Source: Thalassospira povalilytica (GTDB lineage: Bacteria > Pseudomonadota > Alphaproteobacteria > Rhodospirillales > Thalassospiraceae). From it: a stretch of DNA of 64,000 nt. Location: contig NZ_PGTS01000003.1 in the NCBI RefSeq assembly GCF_002844235.1, positions 1-64,000 on the forward strand, read 5' to 3'. A model generated the notes under the pieces. The model worked only from the letters and a program-made list of their open reading frames with translations. It made no database searches and had not been told where the DNA came from. The translations under genes and the position numbers were made by a program. Within the stretch, counting starts at the first letter, position 1; every line of letters starts with the position of its first letter. Shown here piece by piece: positions 1 through 7,873 of this stretch.

Positions 1-211
1 TTTGTTTCCTGCCCCTGTGGAGCGGCGCGGATAATAGCCCAACAAAGAGCGATTGCAACCCTTTTTTCCACGAAATCGTAACATTGCAAATTTTGGCGGT
101 TTTCCTTGACTTTACGAGGTCCAATTGCCGAAATCCGACCGTGCCGACGCAAATTTGCGTCCCGTTCCGAACTTGGCTATCTTCGCGCACTACATCCGCA
201 AGGGAAAGAGC
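1..211. other. Leader region without a recognised gene
   Basis: I see no convincing coding region on either strand in the first 211 bases. The stretch just before the first gene holds a purine-rich ribosome binding site (AGGGAAAGAG, 201-210). The rest is presumably promoter sequence or the flank of a gene outside the window. Confidence 0.4.
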
Positions 212-730
212 ATGAGCGATCCATCAACCGTACTTTTCGATCAGCTGGCAAAATTGGGAATCGAAACGACGACTCACGAGCATGTTCCGCTTTTTACGGT
301 CGAGGATTCGCAAAAGCTGCGCGGGGATCTGCCGGGCCTTCATTCCAAGAACCTTTTTGTCAAAGACAAGAAAGGGGCGATGTGGCTGGTCGTGGCCGAG
401 GAAGAAACGGAAATCCGCATGAACCACCTGCACAAACGGCTGGGCTGTGCACGCCTGTCTTTTGGCAAACCGGAATTGCTGATCGAAACATTGGGGGTCA
501 AACCGGGCTCTGTCACCCCCTTTGCGCTGATCAATGACCGGGAACGACAGGTCAATCTGGCGCTGGATGCGAAGCTGGCCAGGGGCGATGTTTTGAATTT
601 TCACCCCTTGCGAAATGACCGCACCACGACAATTTCGTCCCAAGACCTGTTGAAATTCATCGACTCCCTAGGCTACGAAGCCCTGGTCATTGATTTCGAC
701 GCAGAACCGGAACCGGCAGCCCCTAACTGA
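212..730 (+). CDS. YbaK/ProX-type aminoacyl-tRNA deacylase (prolyl-tRNA editing protein)
   Basis: Predicted free-standing editing protein of 172 residues. The family resembles the editing insertion of ProRS and hydrolyses mischarged tRNAs such as Ala-tRNA(Pro). The family pattern is visible: an N-terminal HxHxPxFTVEDSQ-like stretch, a central KNLFVKDKKG segment, and a C-terminal half with NFHPLRNDRTTTIS. The open frame extends upstream to 125, but the ATG at 212 follows AGGGAAAGAG directly and gives the usual family length, so I prefer it. It stands alone, with about 135 bases before the next gene. Family assignment is good; the exact tRNA substrate is inferred. Confidence 0.85.
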   Translation: MSDPSTVLFDQLAKLGIETTTHEHVPLFTVEDSQKLRGDLPGLHSKNLFVKDKKGAMWLVVAEEETEIRMNHLHKRLGCARLSFGKPELLIETLGVKPGSVTPFALINDRERQVNLALDAKLARGDVLNFHPLRNDRTTTISSQDLLKFIDSLGYEALVIDFDAEPEPAAPN

Positions 731-865
731 ATGGCGGACACCTAAGGTAAACCCTTATAAATACTTATATTTAACTATAGTAATACACCTATTTCACATG
801 CCTGCCTCTTGTCGTCCGGGCACGGCGGCATCATCTAGAATTTCAGAATTAGCGAGTGACCTACT

Positions 866-1798
866 ATGTCGATTATTCTTGACGCGAATGCGCCTGAGAC
901 CGCCACCAATCAGAATCAGGCTTCTGACCTGATCAAGGACAGCAGTGTAGAAACGTTTGTCCAGGACGTGATCGAGCCTTCCATGGAAGTTCCCGTGGTG
1001 GTCGATTTCTGGGCACCGTGGTGTGGTCCGTGCAAAAACCTGACGCCGGTGATTGAAAAAGTCACCCGCGAAGCTGGCGGTCGCGTAAAGCTCGTCAAAA
1101 TCAACATTGATGAAAACCAGGAACTGGCGATGCAGCTGCGCATCCAGTCGGTTCCGACTGTCTATGCCTTCAAGGGCGGTCGCCCGGTTGACGGTTTTCA
1201 GGGTGGTCAGCCCGAAAGCGAAGTGCGCGCCTTTTACGAGCGCCTTGCCGGTGGCCCGATCGAAAGCCCGGTCGAAGCACTTCTTGAGCAAGCAGCCACC
1301 GCCCTTGCCAATGATGACATCCAGTCGGCCTATGGCCTTTACGGTGGCGTTCTTGAACGGGATGGCGAAGGCGAAAACGAACAGGCCACAGGTGGCGTGA
1401 TCCGTTGTCTGGTCGCGATGGAAGAACTTGAAGCAGCGCGCCAGTATGTCGATGACATGCCAGAACAGCTGCGCCTGAAAGGCCCGGTCAGCGAAGCCAT
1501 CAGCGCGCTTGAACTGGCCGAGACGGGCGTATCGGGGGATGACCTTGAAGAAGCCCGCGCACGGGCCGAAGCCAACCCCGATGATTTGCAGGCACAGTTT
1601 GATTACGGCATGGCGTGCTTTGCTGCCAATCAGCGCGATGCCGCCGTCGATGCCATGATCAAGATCATTCGCACCGATCGGCAATGGAACGAGGATGCAG
1701 GACGCACACAGCTCCTGAAGTTTTTTGAAGCCTGGGGCCCGATGGATCCTGCCAGTGTTGCCGGACGCCGGGCCCTATCGACGGTACTGTTTTCATGA
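866..1798 (+). CDS. cnoX: CnoX/YbbN-like thioredoxin-fold co-chaperone
   Basis: A 310-residue protein with an N-terminal thioredoxin domain (about residues 22-130) and a C-terminal helical TPR-like part (about 135-305). The active site is WCGPC with Cys53 and Cys56. It is therefore a complete CxxC site, unlike the single-cysteine SxxC form of the E. coli protein. Family members hold unfolding clients, protect them from over-oxidation and pass them to chaperones in the cytoplasm. The stop overlaps the start of the next gene (ATGA at 1795-1798), so the two are translationally coupled. The coupled Lon-substrate-domain protein suggests a protein quality-control pair; that link is inference. Confidence 0.87.
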   Translation: MSIILDANAPETATNQNQASDLIKDSSVETFVQDVIEPSMEVPVVVDFWAPWCGPCKNLTPVIEKVTREAGGRVKLVKINIDENQELAMQLRIQSVPTVYAFKGGRPVDGFQGGQPESEVRAFYERLAGGPIESPVEALLEQAATALANDDIQSAYGLYGGVLERDGEGENEQATGGVIRCLVAMEELEAARQYVDDMPEQLRLKGPVSEAISALELAETGVSGDDLEEARARAEANPDDLQAQFDYGMACFAANQRDAAVDAMIKIIRTDRQWNEDAGRTQLLKFFEAWGPMDPASVAGRRALSTVLFS

Positions 1799-2484
1799 GC
1801 ATATGCGGTCCATTTGATCCGGCCTTTTCGGATCTTCCTGATGTCATGCCGGTTTTCCCGCTTAGTGGTGCGCTTTTACTGCCGCGCGGGCATTTGCCGC
1901 TGAATATATTCGAGCCACGCTACATGAATATGGTGGCCGACGCATTGGGACAGGACCGCATTTTCGGGATGATTCAACCGCGCCCCGACCAGCATAAAAA
2001 CTATTTCATGGACCCGGACCATCCGGAAATCTTTTCGACCGGATGTGCCGGGCGCATTACCGCCTTCAGCGAAACCGACGATGGCCGGTTTCTGATCACG
2101 CTGACCGGCGTATGCCGCTTTAACGTGATCGAGGAATTGCCTTGTACCGATGGCGGATATCGCACGGTCCGCGGCGATTTTTCCCCATGGAAAGACGATC
2201 TGGATATCCCGGCCGATGACACCCCGATCAATCGCGACCGGCTGCGCATCGCACTTGAGGCCTATTTTGCCCAGCATTCCCTGCGATCATGCTGGGATAC
2301 ACTGGCCGACAGCGATGATGAAATGCTGATTACGACCATTTCGATGGGGTGTCGGCTCAGTCCGCTTGAAAAACAGGCTTTGCTCGAATGCACAACCTTG
2401 TATGATCGGGGCGATATGCTGACCACGCTGCTTGAAATGGCGGTCCATGCTGGCCCCAAACAGGTACATGGCAGCGCCAATTGA
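1795..2484 (+). CDS. Lon protease substrate-binding-domain protein
   Basis: A 229-residue protein made of the Lon N-terminal (LAN/PUA-like) domain without the AAA+ ATPase or peptidase parts. Typical features are the opening PVFPLSGALLLPRGHLPLNIFEPRY, the FGMIQPR strand, the GCAGRITAF strand, and a C-terminal helical segment with SPLEKQALLEC. Such stand-alone proteins are common in alphaproteobacteria and are thought to bind substrates or modulate Lon, but no reaction is established. Translation is coupled to the CnoX-like gene by an ATGA overlap. It lies 49 bases before the Trm112 gene. Confidence 0.85.
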   Translation: MSICGPFDPAFSDLPDVMPVFPLSGALLLPRGHLPLNIFEPRYMNMVADALGQDRIFGMIQPRPDQHKNYFMDPDHPEIFSTGCAGRITAFSETDDGRFLITLTGVCRFNVIEELPCTDGGYRTVRGDFSPWKDDLDIPADDTPINRDRLRIALEAYFAQHSLRSCWDTLADSDDEMLITTISMGCRLSPLEKQALLECTTLYDRGDMLTTLLEMAVHAGPKQVHGSAN

Positions 2485-2533
2485 TTGTCCATGCCATCCT
2501 TTGTGATGGCACCCGAACCCAAAGGCCGAATTC

Positions 2534-2722
2534 ATGACTGCGACCCACAGCCCGGTAGACCCGAAACTGCTTGAAATCCTTGTCTGCCCGGTAACCAAGC
2601 AGGCGCTTGAATATGATCGTGAAAACAACGAACTGATCAGCCCGAAGGCCGGTCTGGCCTATCCGATCCGTGACGGCATTCCGATCATGTTGCCCGACGA
2701 AGCCCGCCCGATCGAAGACTGA
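2534..2722 (+). CDS. Trm112 family protein
   Basis: A 62-residue protein of the Trm112/YcaR family. The signature is [16 protein letters not shown] followed by a beta hairpin ending [18 protein letters not shown]. In other organisms Trm112 proteins bind and stabilise methyltransferases acting on tRNA, rRNA or release factors; the bacterial partner is mostly unknown. Only one cysteine remains of the metal-binding pattern, as in many bacterial members, so no complete zinc site is visible. It lies between the Lon-domain and DUF971 genes. Confidence 0.87.
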   Translation: MTATHSPVDPKLLEILVCPVTKQALEYDRENNELISPKAGLAYPIRDGIPIMLPDEARPIED

Positions 2723-2737
2723 TCAGATCAGGCCATC

Positions 2738-3121
2738 ATGTCACAGGACGGCTTCACACCGGAATTCACCCCCGTCGAGATCAATTATCTGCGCGATGAC
2801 CGCATTCTTGAGGTCATCTGGGATGACGGCGTATCGACACGTCTAAGCGCAGAGCTTCTGCGTGTTGAAAGCCCGTCCGCCGAAGTGCAGGGCCATCACC
2901 CGTCCGAGAAAAAGATCATCGCCGGACGTCGACATGTCGGGATCATCGATATTGCGCCAGTCGGCAATTATGCCGTGCGCATCGGCTTTGATGACCTGCA
3001 TGATAGCGGACTTTACAGTTGGCAATATCTGCGCGAATTGCACGACAAGAAGGATACGCTGTGGGCGGATTACCTTGCCGCACTTGAAGCACGCGGCCTG
3101 TCGCGCGATCCGAAGCGCTAA
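2738..3121 (+). CDS. DUF971 (gamma-butyrobetaine hydroxylase N-terminal-like) protein
   Basis: A 127-residue single-domain DUF971 protein. Recognisable elements are the beta strand LEVIWDDGVSTRLSAELLRVESPSAE, the VGNYAVRIGFDDLHDSGLYSWQYLREL core, and the C-terminal WADYLAALEARGL helix. In larger proteins this domain sits at the N-terminus of gamma-butyrobetaine hydroxylase-type oxygenases. Stand-alone bacterial copies have been linked to Fe-S protein assembly but no function is firm. It follows Trm112 by 15 bases and closes the operon; a terminator follows. Confidence 0.85.
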   Translation: MSQDGFTPEFTPVEINYLRDDRILEVIWDDGVSTRLSAELLRVESPSAEVQGHHPSEKKIIAGRRHVGIIDIAPVGNYAVRIGFDDLHDSGLYSWQYLRELHDKKDTLWADYLAALEARGLSRDPKR

Positions 3122-3152
3122 CCTGCAAACTTTCCCGTCATTCATGACCAAT

Positions 3153-3186
3153 AAAAAACGGCCCTGCCAGCGGCAGGACCGTTTTT
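3153..3186. terminator. Bidirectional intrinsic terminator
   Basis: AAAAACGG-C-CCTGCC, a short loop, GGCAGG-A-CCGTTTTT. The hairpin has A and T tracts on both sides and lies between two convergent genes (DUF971 and the OmpW-like gene), so it can serve both strands. Confidence 0.85.
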
Positions 3187-3225
3187 GCGTCTTCAGACCG
3201 TGACACTTTGTGTCACAGATCGAAA

Positions 3226-3882
3226 TCAGAAGCGATAGCCAACACCAACGCCGAAGACCCATGGGTCAAGATGTGCTTTGGAGGTATTCGCACCGTTATT
3301 GATGCTGACATCGGTATCAAGGAAGATTTTCTTCACATCGAAGTTAACCGACCACGGACCGGAAATGGCATAGTCAAAACCGGCCTGGAACGCGTAACCG
3401 AAACCATCGTCATATTTGACCGAGTTGAACTGACCCGGCTTGGAATCGTAGAAGAAGGTATAGTTGATACCTGCACCGACATACGGGCTCCAACGGCTTT
3501 CCGGCATGAAGTGATATTGCAGAGTCAAGGTCGGCGGTAACAGGCGAACCGAGCCGGCGTCCAGATTAGGGTTCTGCCAGTCAAGATCATGCTTGGTCGT
3601 TGCTGCAATCAGCTCAAGCGCCAGGTTGTTGGTCAGGAAGTATGAAAAATCGACTTCCGGCACGACGTCATTGCTCAGCTTACCTTCACCGCTGCCAATC
3701 GTATCGTCATAAGTGTCTTCATCCGGTACCATCGCAATACCGCGAGCACGAATAACAATGTCACCAGCCTGTTTGGTTTTGAATTCTGCGGACTGTGCAT
3801 AGGCCACATTGCCGGTAAGCAAGGCCGCTGCCATCAGGCCACCCAATGCAGTCGCGCCCATCGTTTTCTTCAAGAATGACAT
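3226..3882 (-). CDS. OmpW family outer membrane protein
   Basis: A 218-residue protein with a signal peptide (MSFLKKTMGATALGGLMAAA..., predicted cleavage after AYA) and an eight-stranded OmpW-like barrel. Typical segments are LTLQYHF, SPYVGAGINYTFF and a final strand GVGVGYRF ending in phenylalanine, as expected for BAM recognition. OmpW proteins form narrow hydrophobic channels and often respond to stress. The start at 3882 is supported by AGGGGACAGACA before the ATG; an upstream ATG at 3954 would add a non-signal-like extension. The gene is probably monocistronic. Confidence 0.87.
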   Translation of the reverse strand: MSFLKKTMGATALGGLMAAALLTGNVAYAQSAEFKTKQAGDIVIRARGIAMVPDEDTYDDTIGSGEGKLSNDVVPEVDFSYFLTNNLALELIAATTKHDLDWQNPNLDAGSVRLLPPTLTLQYHFMPESRWSPYVGAGINYTFFYDSKPGQFNSVKYDDGFGYAFQAGFDYAISGPWSVNFDVKKIFLDTDVSINNGANTSKAHLDPWVFGVGVGYRF

Positions 3883-4026
3883 TGTCTGTCCCCTTTTTCC
3901 GTAGTTCAGATCGAAGGGGACATTGCGCCTTTCTGATTGATGACTTGTTGACACATATCAACAGTCACTGACTAAAAACGACAGTGTTTTGAATGGTTTT
4001 AAATGAACATTGATCAGTAATGACCG

Positions 4027-5250
4027 TTAAAGCGACTTGCCCTGCATCAATTTCGGCAGTGTTCCGGCATAGCCCATGGCATGGGACATGAAGGTCTTTT
4101 TAAGCGGCGGGATTTTCTGAACCACTGCCAGACCGATATCGCGTGCCCAGCGTATCGGGGCAATGTCATTGGAAAACAGCCGGTTGGTCAGATCGGTCAC
4201 CGCCAACATCACCGTATTGTCGAACCGGCGCCATTGTTCATATTCGGCCAGCACATCGGCACTGCCGATATCACGGCCCAGACGGCGCGCATTGACCAGG
4301 ATTTCGGCAAGAACCGCAACATCGCGGATTCCCATATTCAGGCCCTGACCGGCAATCGGATGCATGCCATGTGCCGCATCCCCGATCAGCGCAATGCGAT
4401 CCTGGGTATAGTGATAGGCATGCTGAAGCCCGAGCGGATAACAGAAGCGCGGCCCGACAACTTCCAGATCACCAAGATAGCCGTCGAAACGACGATGCAA
4501 TTCATCAACAAAGGTTTCTTCGTCAAGATTGACCAGATAATTGGCAAGGTCAGTCCCCTCGGTCCAGACGATTGAACAGCGGTTATCGGTCATTGGCAGG
4601 ATGGCAAACGGACCGGCCGGCAGGAAATGCTCGACCGCCAGACCATTGTGGGGCTGCTTGTGCTTGACCGTGCAGACCACCGCACTTTGCTTGTAGCTCC
4701 ACTGATAGGTTTTGATGCCTGCCCATTTGCGCAGCATCGAATTGCGGCCTTCGGCCCCGACAGCCAGAGGTGCGCGTACAGAACGGCCATCATCAAGGGT
4801 GATGGTCATGCCGCCCTGGTCACGCGCAATTTCAGAAACACGGGCTGGTGCAATCATTTCCACCAGATCGTTTTTGGCGATTGCACGATAAAGCGCCCCG
4901 CGGGTCACAAGGTTTTCAACAATATAACCCAGCGGCTCGTCACCAATATCGTGATGGTCGTAATGCAGGAAAAGCGGGCTTTGACCATCCGCGATCCGAA
5001 TATCAAGGATCGGCTCGGCCTCGTCAGCCATATGTTTCCAGGCCCCGACCACATCAAGCACCGATTTGGACGCCGCAGCAATCGCACAGGTACGGCCATC
5101 GTAATTTGCACTCAGGATCGTTTTGGGATCTGCGTAATCGATCACAACCGACTTCATGCCCCCGTGGGCCAAAGCAAGCGCCATCGCCGCCCCGTTCAGA
5201 CCACCGCCCAGAATGACGACATCGGTATGAAGTGCCTGTTGATCATGCAT
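4027..5250 (-). CDS. UbiH/UbiF/COQ6-family FAD-dependent monooxygenase
   Basis: A flavoprotein hydroxylase of about 407 residues in the ubiquinone pathway family, which adds hydroxyl groups to the polyprenyl-phenol ring. Visible motifs are an N-terminal dinucleotide fold with GGGLNG, the mid-protein GAEGRNSMLRKWAGI, and the FAD ribityl motif GDAAHGMHPIAGQGLNMGIRD. The ring position hydroxylated (C1, C5 or C6) cannot be read from the sequence, so no gene symbol is given. The open frame continues upstream to an ATG at 5340, but the 30 extra residues are not family-like. I prefer the ATG at 5250, which fits family N-termini; its ribosome site is only moderate. Confidence 0.85.
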   Translation of the reverse strand: MHDQQALHTDVVILGGGLNGAAMALALAHGGMKSVVIDYADPKTILSANYDGRTCAIAAASKSVLDVVGAWKHMADEAEPILDIRIADGQSPLFLHYDHHDIGDEPLGYIVENLVTRGALYRAIAKNDLVEMIAPARVSEIARDQGGMTITLDDGRSVRAPLAVGAEGRNSMLRKWAGIKTYQWSYKQSAVVCTVKHKQPHNGLAVEHFLPAGPFAILPMTDNRCSIVWTEGTDLANYLVNLDEETFVDELHRRFDGYLGDLEVVGPRFCYPLGLQHAYHYTQDRIALIGDAAHGMHPIAGQGLNMGIRDVAVLAEILVNARRLGRDIGSADVLAEYEQWRRFDNTVMLAVTDLTNRLFSNDIAPIRWARDIGLAVVQKIPPLKKTFMSHAMGYAGTLPKLMQGKSL

Positions 5251-5583
5251 CTCGAAATATCCTGTTTCAGTCGGCTCCCTCGATCCCGCTGTCATACGAC
5301 CTTTGATCACGGGACGGCGTTGACCTGACGCAATATTCATAACCGCAATTGATTACAGCCCATATTTACCCCGCCCGGAACGCCCCCACAACCCGCCCCG
5401 GTCACTCTGGCCCGGGAATTGTCATGTGATGATATTTACGGCGGTCTGCCCACGCCCGGATCACAGGCCAGATCCGCGACAGGCTCCCATTAAATAATGG
5501 CGGAATCCCGCCACCGCACAGACCACCCATCCCCGAAAAAGCGCCAATATCTGCGTAATCTGCGACCTGCCATCGCCTTGAGC

Positions 5584-5606
5584 TACAACAGGTTTTTGCT
5601 GTTGTA
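5584..5606 (+). terminator. Stem-loop with trailing T-rich tract, no upstream plus-strand gene
   Basis: TACAACAG and CTGTTGTA form an 8-bp perfect stem around GTTTTTG, followed by TTTCTTTG. It looks like a weak plus-strand terminator, but the nearest upstream plus-strand gene ends at 3121. It could end a short RNA or act as an operator. Confidence 0.35.
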
Positions 5607-5613
5607 TTTCTTT

Positions 5614-5669
5614 GATTAAAAAATATGCACATTTTTTAAACAGAAACAGATTCTGTGCATATTTTAATC
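5614..5669. promoter_or_regulatory. Long inverted repeat with TGCAC/GTGCA cores, possible NtrC enhancer
   Basis: GATTAAAAAATATGCACA (5614-5631) is the reverse complement of TGTGCATATTTTAATC (5654-5669) except for a two-base length difference in the A run. The spacer is 22 bases. The TGCAC and GTGCA cores resemble NtrC half-sites, and the repeat ends about 90 bases before the -24 element. The spacing between half-sites is wider than in classical NtrC sites, so the binding protein is uncertain. Confidence 0.5.
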
Positions 5670-5759
5670 CACCAATTCCATTGGAATGTTCTGGCTCAAC
5701 TCAAACGATCTTTAAATTTTTCATTACAAATCAATTGTTTAACAGTTTTATTTTGAGTC

Positions 5760-5775
5760 TGGCACGATTCTTGGT
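5760..5775 (+). promoter_or_regulatory. Sigma-54-like -24/-12 promoter of glnK
   Basis: TGGCACGATTCTTGGT matches the RpoN consensus (TGGCACG-N4-TTGC) with GG at -24 and exact 10-base spacing, except that the -12 dinucleotide is GG instead of GC. It lies 73 bases upstream of the glnK start, which fits nitrogen control of glnK-amtB. Confidence 0.65.
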
Positions 5776-5802
5776 TTGGAAACTGCGACTGCGAAATCGT
5801 GA

Positions 5803-6186
<384 letters not shown>

Positions 6187-6210
6187 GTCCAGAGACAAGG
6201 GGAGACATTT

Positions 6211-7539
6211 ATGACTATTTCCATGAAGAAAACCGGCCTTGCTGCTGTTGCAGCTACCGCCCTTCTGGCAATCGCTTCTCCGGCCTTTGCTCAGGACGCA
6301 GGCGTTTCGGCTGAGACCCAATACATTCTCAACACCTTCAGCTTCCTGTTCAGCGGCGCGCTGGTCATGTGGATGGCTGCTGGTTTTGCGATGCTGGAAT
6401 CCGGCCTCGTTCGCACCAAGAACGTTTCGACCATTCTGTTCAAGAACATCGCGCTGTTTGCTGTTGCAGGTATCATGTATTACCTGATCGGCTACAACCT
6501 GATGTATATGGATGTTTCGGGCTGGATCGGCTCGCTCAGCCTCTGGAGCGCTGATGATGCAGCCGCTCTGGGTGGTGACTTCTCTGGCGGTTATTCTGCA
6601 ACGTCTGACTGGTTCTTCCAGATGGTGTTCGTTGCAACCGCAGCTTCGATCGTTTCCGGTACTGTTGCCGAGCGCATCAAACTGTGGCCGTTCATGATCT
6701 TTGTCGTTGTTCTTACCGGCGTTCTGTACCCGATTACCGGTGCATGGACCTGGGGTGGCGGCTGGCTCTCGGAAATGGGCTTTGCTGACTTTGCCGGTTC
6801 GACCATCGTTCACTCGGTCGGCGGCTGGGCTGCTCTGACCGGTGCGATCATCCTTGGAGCACGTAAAGGCAAATATGGCGAAGACGGTTCGGTTCATCCG
6901 ATGCCGGGTTCGAACCTTCCGCTTGCAACGCTCGGTACTTTCGTTCTGTGGCTCGGCTGGTTCGGCTTCAACGGTGGTTCCCAGCTTGCCATGGGTTCGG
7001 CTGCTGACGTTATCGCGATTGCCAACATCTATGGCAACACCTCGATGGCTGCTGCCGGCGGTGTGGTTGCTGCGGCGATCCTGACCCAGATCCTTTACAA
7101 AAAGGTCGACCTGACCATGGCACTTAACGGTGCGCTGGCTGGTCTGGTATCGATCACGGCTGGTCCGGACACCCCGACCATCGGTTCTGCCATCATCATT
7201 GGCGCAATCGGCGGCATTCTGGTTGTCATCGCGGTTCCGCTGCTCGACAAACTGAAAATCGACGATGTTGTCGGTGCGGTTTCGGTTCACCTTGTTTGCG
7301 GTATCTGGGGCACGCTTGCTGTTCCGTTCACCAATGACGGTGCATCGTTCGGTGTTCAGCTGACCGGTATCGTTGCAATGGGTGCCTTCACCATCGTTGC
7401 TTCGGCGATCGTCTGGCTCATCCTGAAGTTCACCATCGGTATCCGCCTGTCTGAAGAAGACGAGGCAATGGGTTCGGATGCTGCTGAACTTGGTCTGGAA
7501 GCATACCCGGAATTCGGTAAGGGTTCCCAGCGCTTCTAA
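6211..7539 (+). CDS. amtB: Ammonium transporter AmtB
   Basis: A 442-residue inner-membrane ammonium channel. A cleavable signal peptide (MTISMKKTGLAAVAATALLAIASPAFA) precedes about eleven membrane helices. Family segments include GALVMWMAAGFAMLESG, the WTWGGGWL / DFAGSTIVHSVGG region with the conserved pore histidine, and a second conserved histidine in VSVHLVCGIWGTLA. The C-terminal tail has RLSEEDEAMGSDAAELGLEAYPEF, the part that meets GlnK. The ribosome site AAGGGGAGA sits just before the ATG. It is co-transcribed with glnK and followed by a strong terminator. Confidence 0.95.
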   Translation: MTISMKKTGLAAVAATALLAIASPAFAQDAGVSAETQYILNTFSFLFSGALVMWMAAGFAMLESGLVRTKNVSTILFKNIALFAVAGIMYYLIGYNLMYMDVSGWIGSLSLWSADDAAALGGDFSGGYSATSDWFFQMVFVATAASIVSGTVAERIKLWPFMIFVVVLTGVLYPITGAWTWGGGWLSEMGFADFAGSTIVHSVGGWAALTGAIILGARKGKYGEDGSVHPMPGSNLPLATLGTFVLWLGWFGFNGGSQLAMGSAADVIAIANIYGNTSMAAAGGVVAAAILTQILYKKVDLTMALNGALAGLVSITAGPDTPTIGSAIIIGAIGGILVVIAVPLLDKLKIDDVVGAVSVHLVCGIWGTLAVPFTNDGASFGVQLTGIVAMGAFTIVASAIVWLILKFTIGIRLSEEDEAMGSDAAELGLEAYPEFGKGSQRF

Positions 7540-7599
7540 GCAAACAGATTTCCTGACGGGTATCGGGTTCGCCCGATACCCTGCCTGTCAGACCAACTG

Positions 7600-7632
7600 G
7601 CCCGCCCGGGATGCATCCCAGGCGGGCTTTTT
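7600..7632 (+). terminator. Intrinsic terminator after amtB
   Basis: GCCCGCCCGGGATGCATCCCAGGCGGGC followed by TTTTT. A second hairpin, GGGTATCGGG-TTCG-CCCGATACCC, lies just upstream at about 7557-7581, making a tandem arrangement that should insulate glnK-amtB from the next transporter gene. Confidence 0.85.
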
Positions 7633-7873
7633 GTATGCAGTGCTGCCTTTTTGGGCAGCGATTTGGTCACTGCGAAGGCAAAACCCGTTTTTCACAGCAG
7701 TCGCACATCCCCCACCCCGAGCGACGATTTCGACGCCAGACCGTTGATGCTGCTGGCCTGATGGCGGTTCGAACCATTTCTGGCACGAAAATTGATCTTG
7801 GCAGCTCCGAACCAGAGTCCGGCTGCCCCGAAAAGACCGGACCGAGAGGAAACGCTATAAAGGGGGATGCCTT
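7633..7873 (+). promoter_or_regulatory. Promoter region of the second amt gene with sigma-54-like element
   Basis: The gap holds a small hairpin GCTGCC-TTTTTG-GGCAGC (7642-7659) and the sequence TGGCACGAAAATTGAT (7781-7796). The latter matches the RpoN -24 box and 10-base spacing, but the -12 dinucleotide is GA. The start codon lies about 78 bases downstream, preceded by AGGGGG. Independent nitrogen control of this gene is plausible. Confidence 0.5.

Noticed and set aside
5402-5632. 76-codon minus-strand open frame in the glnK upstream gap
   Set aside because: It spans three inverted repeats of the regulatory region, has no ribosome site that I can see and no family similarity.
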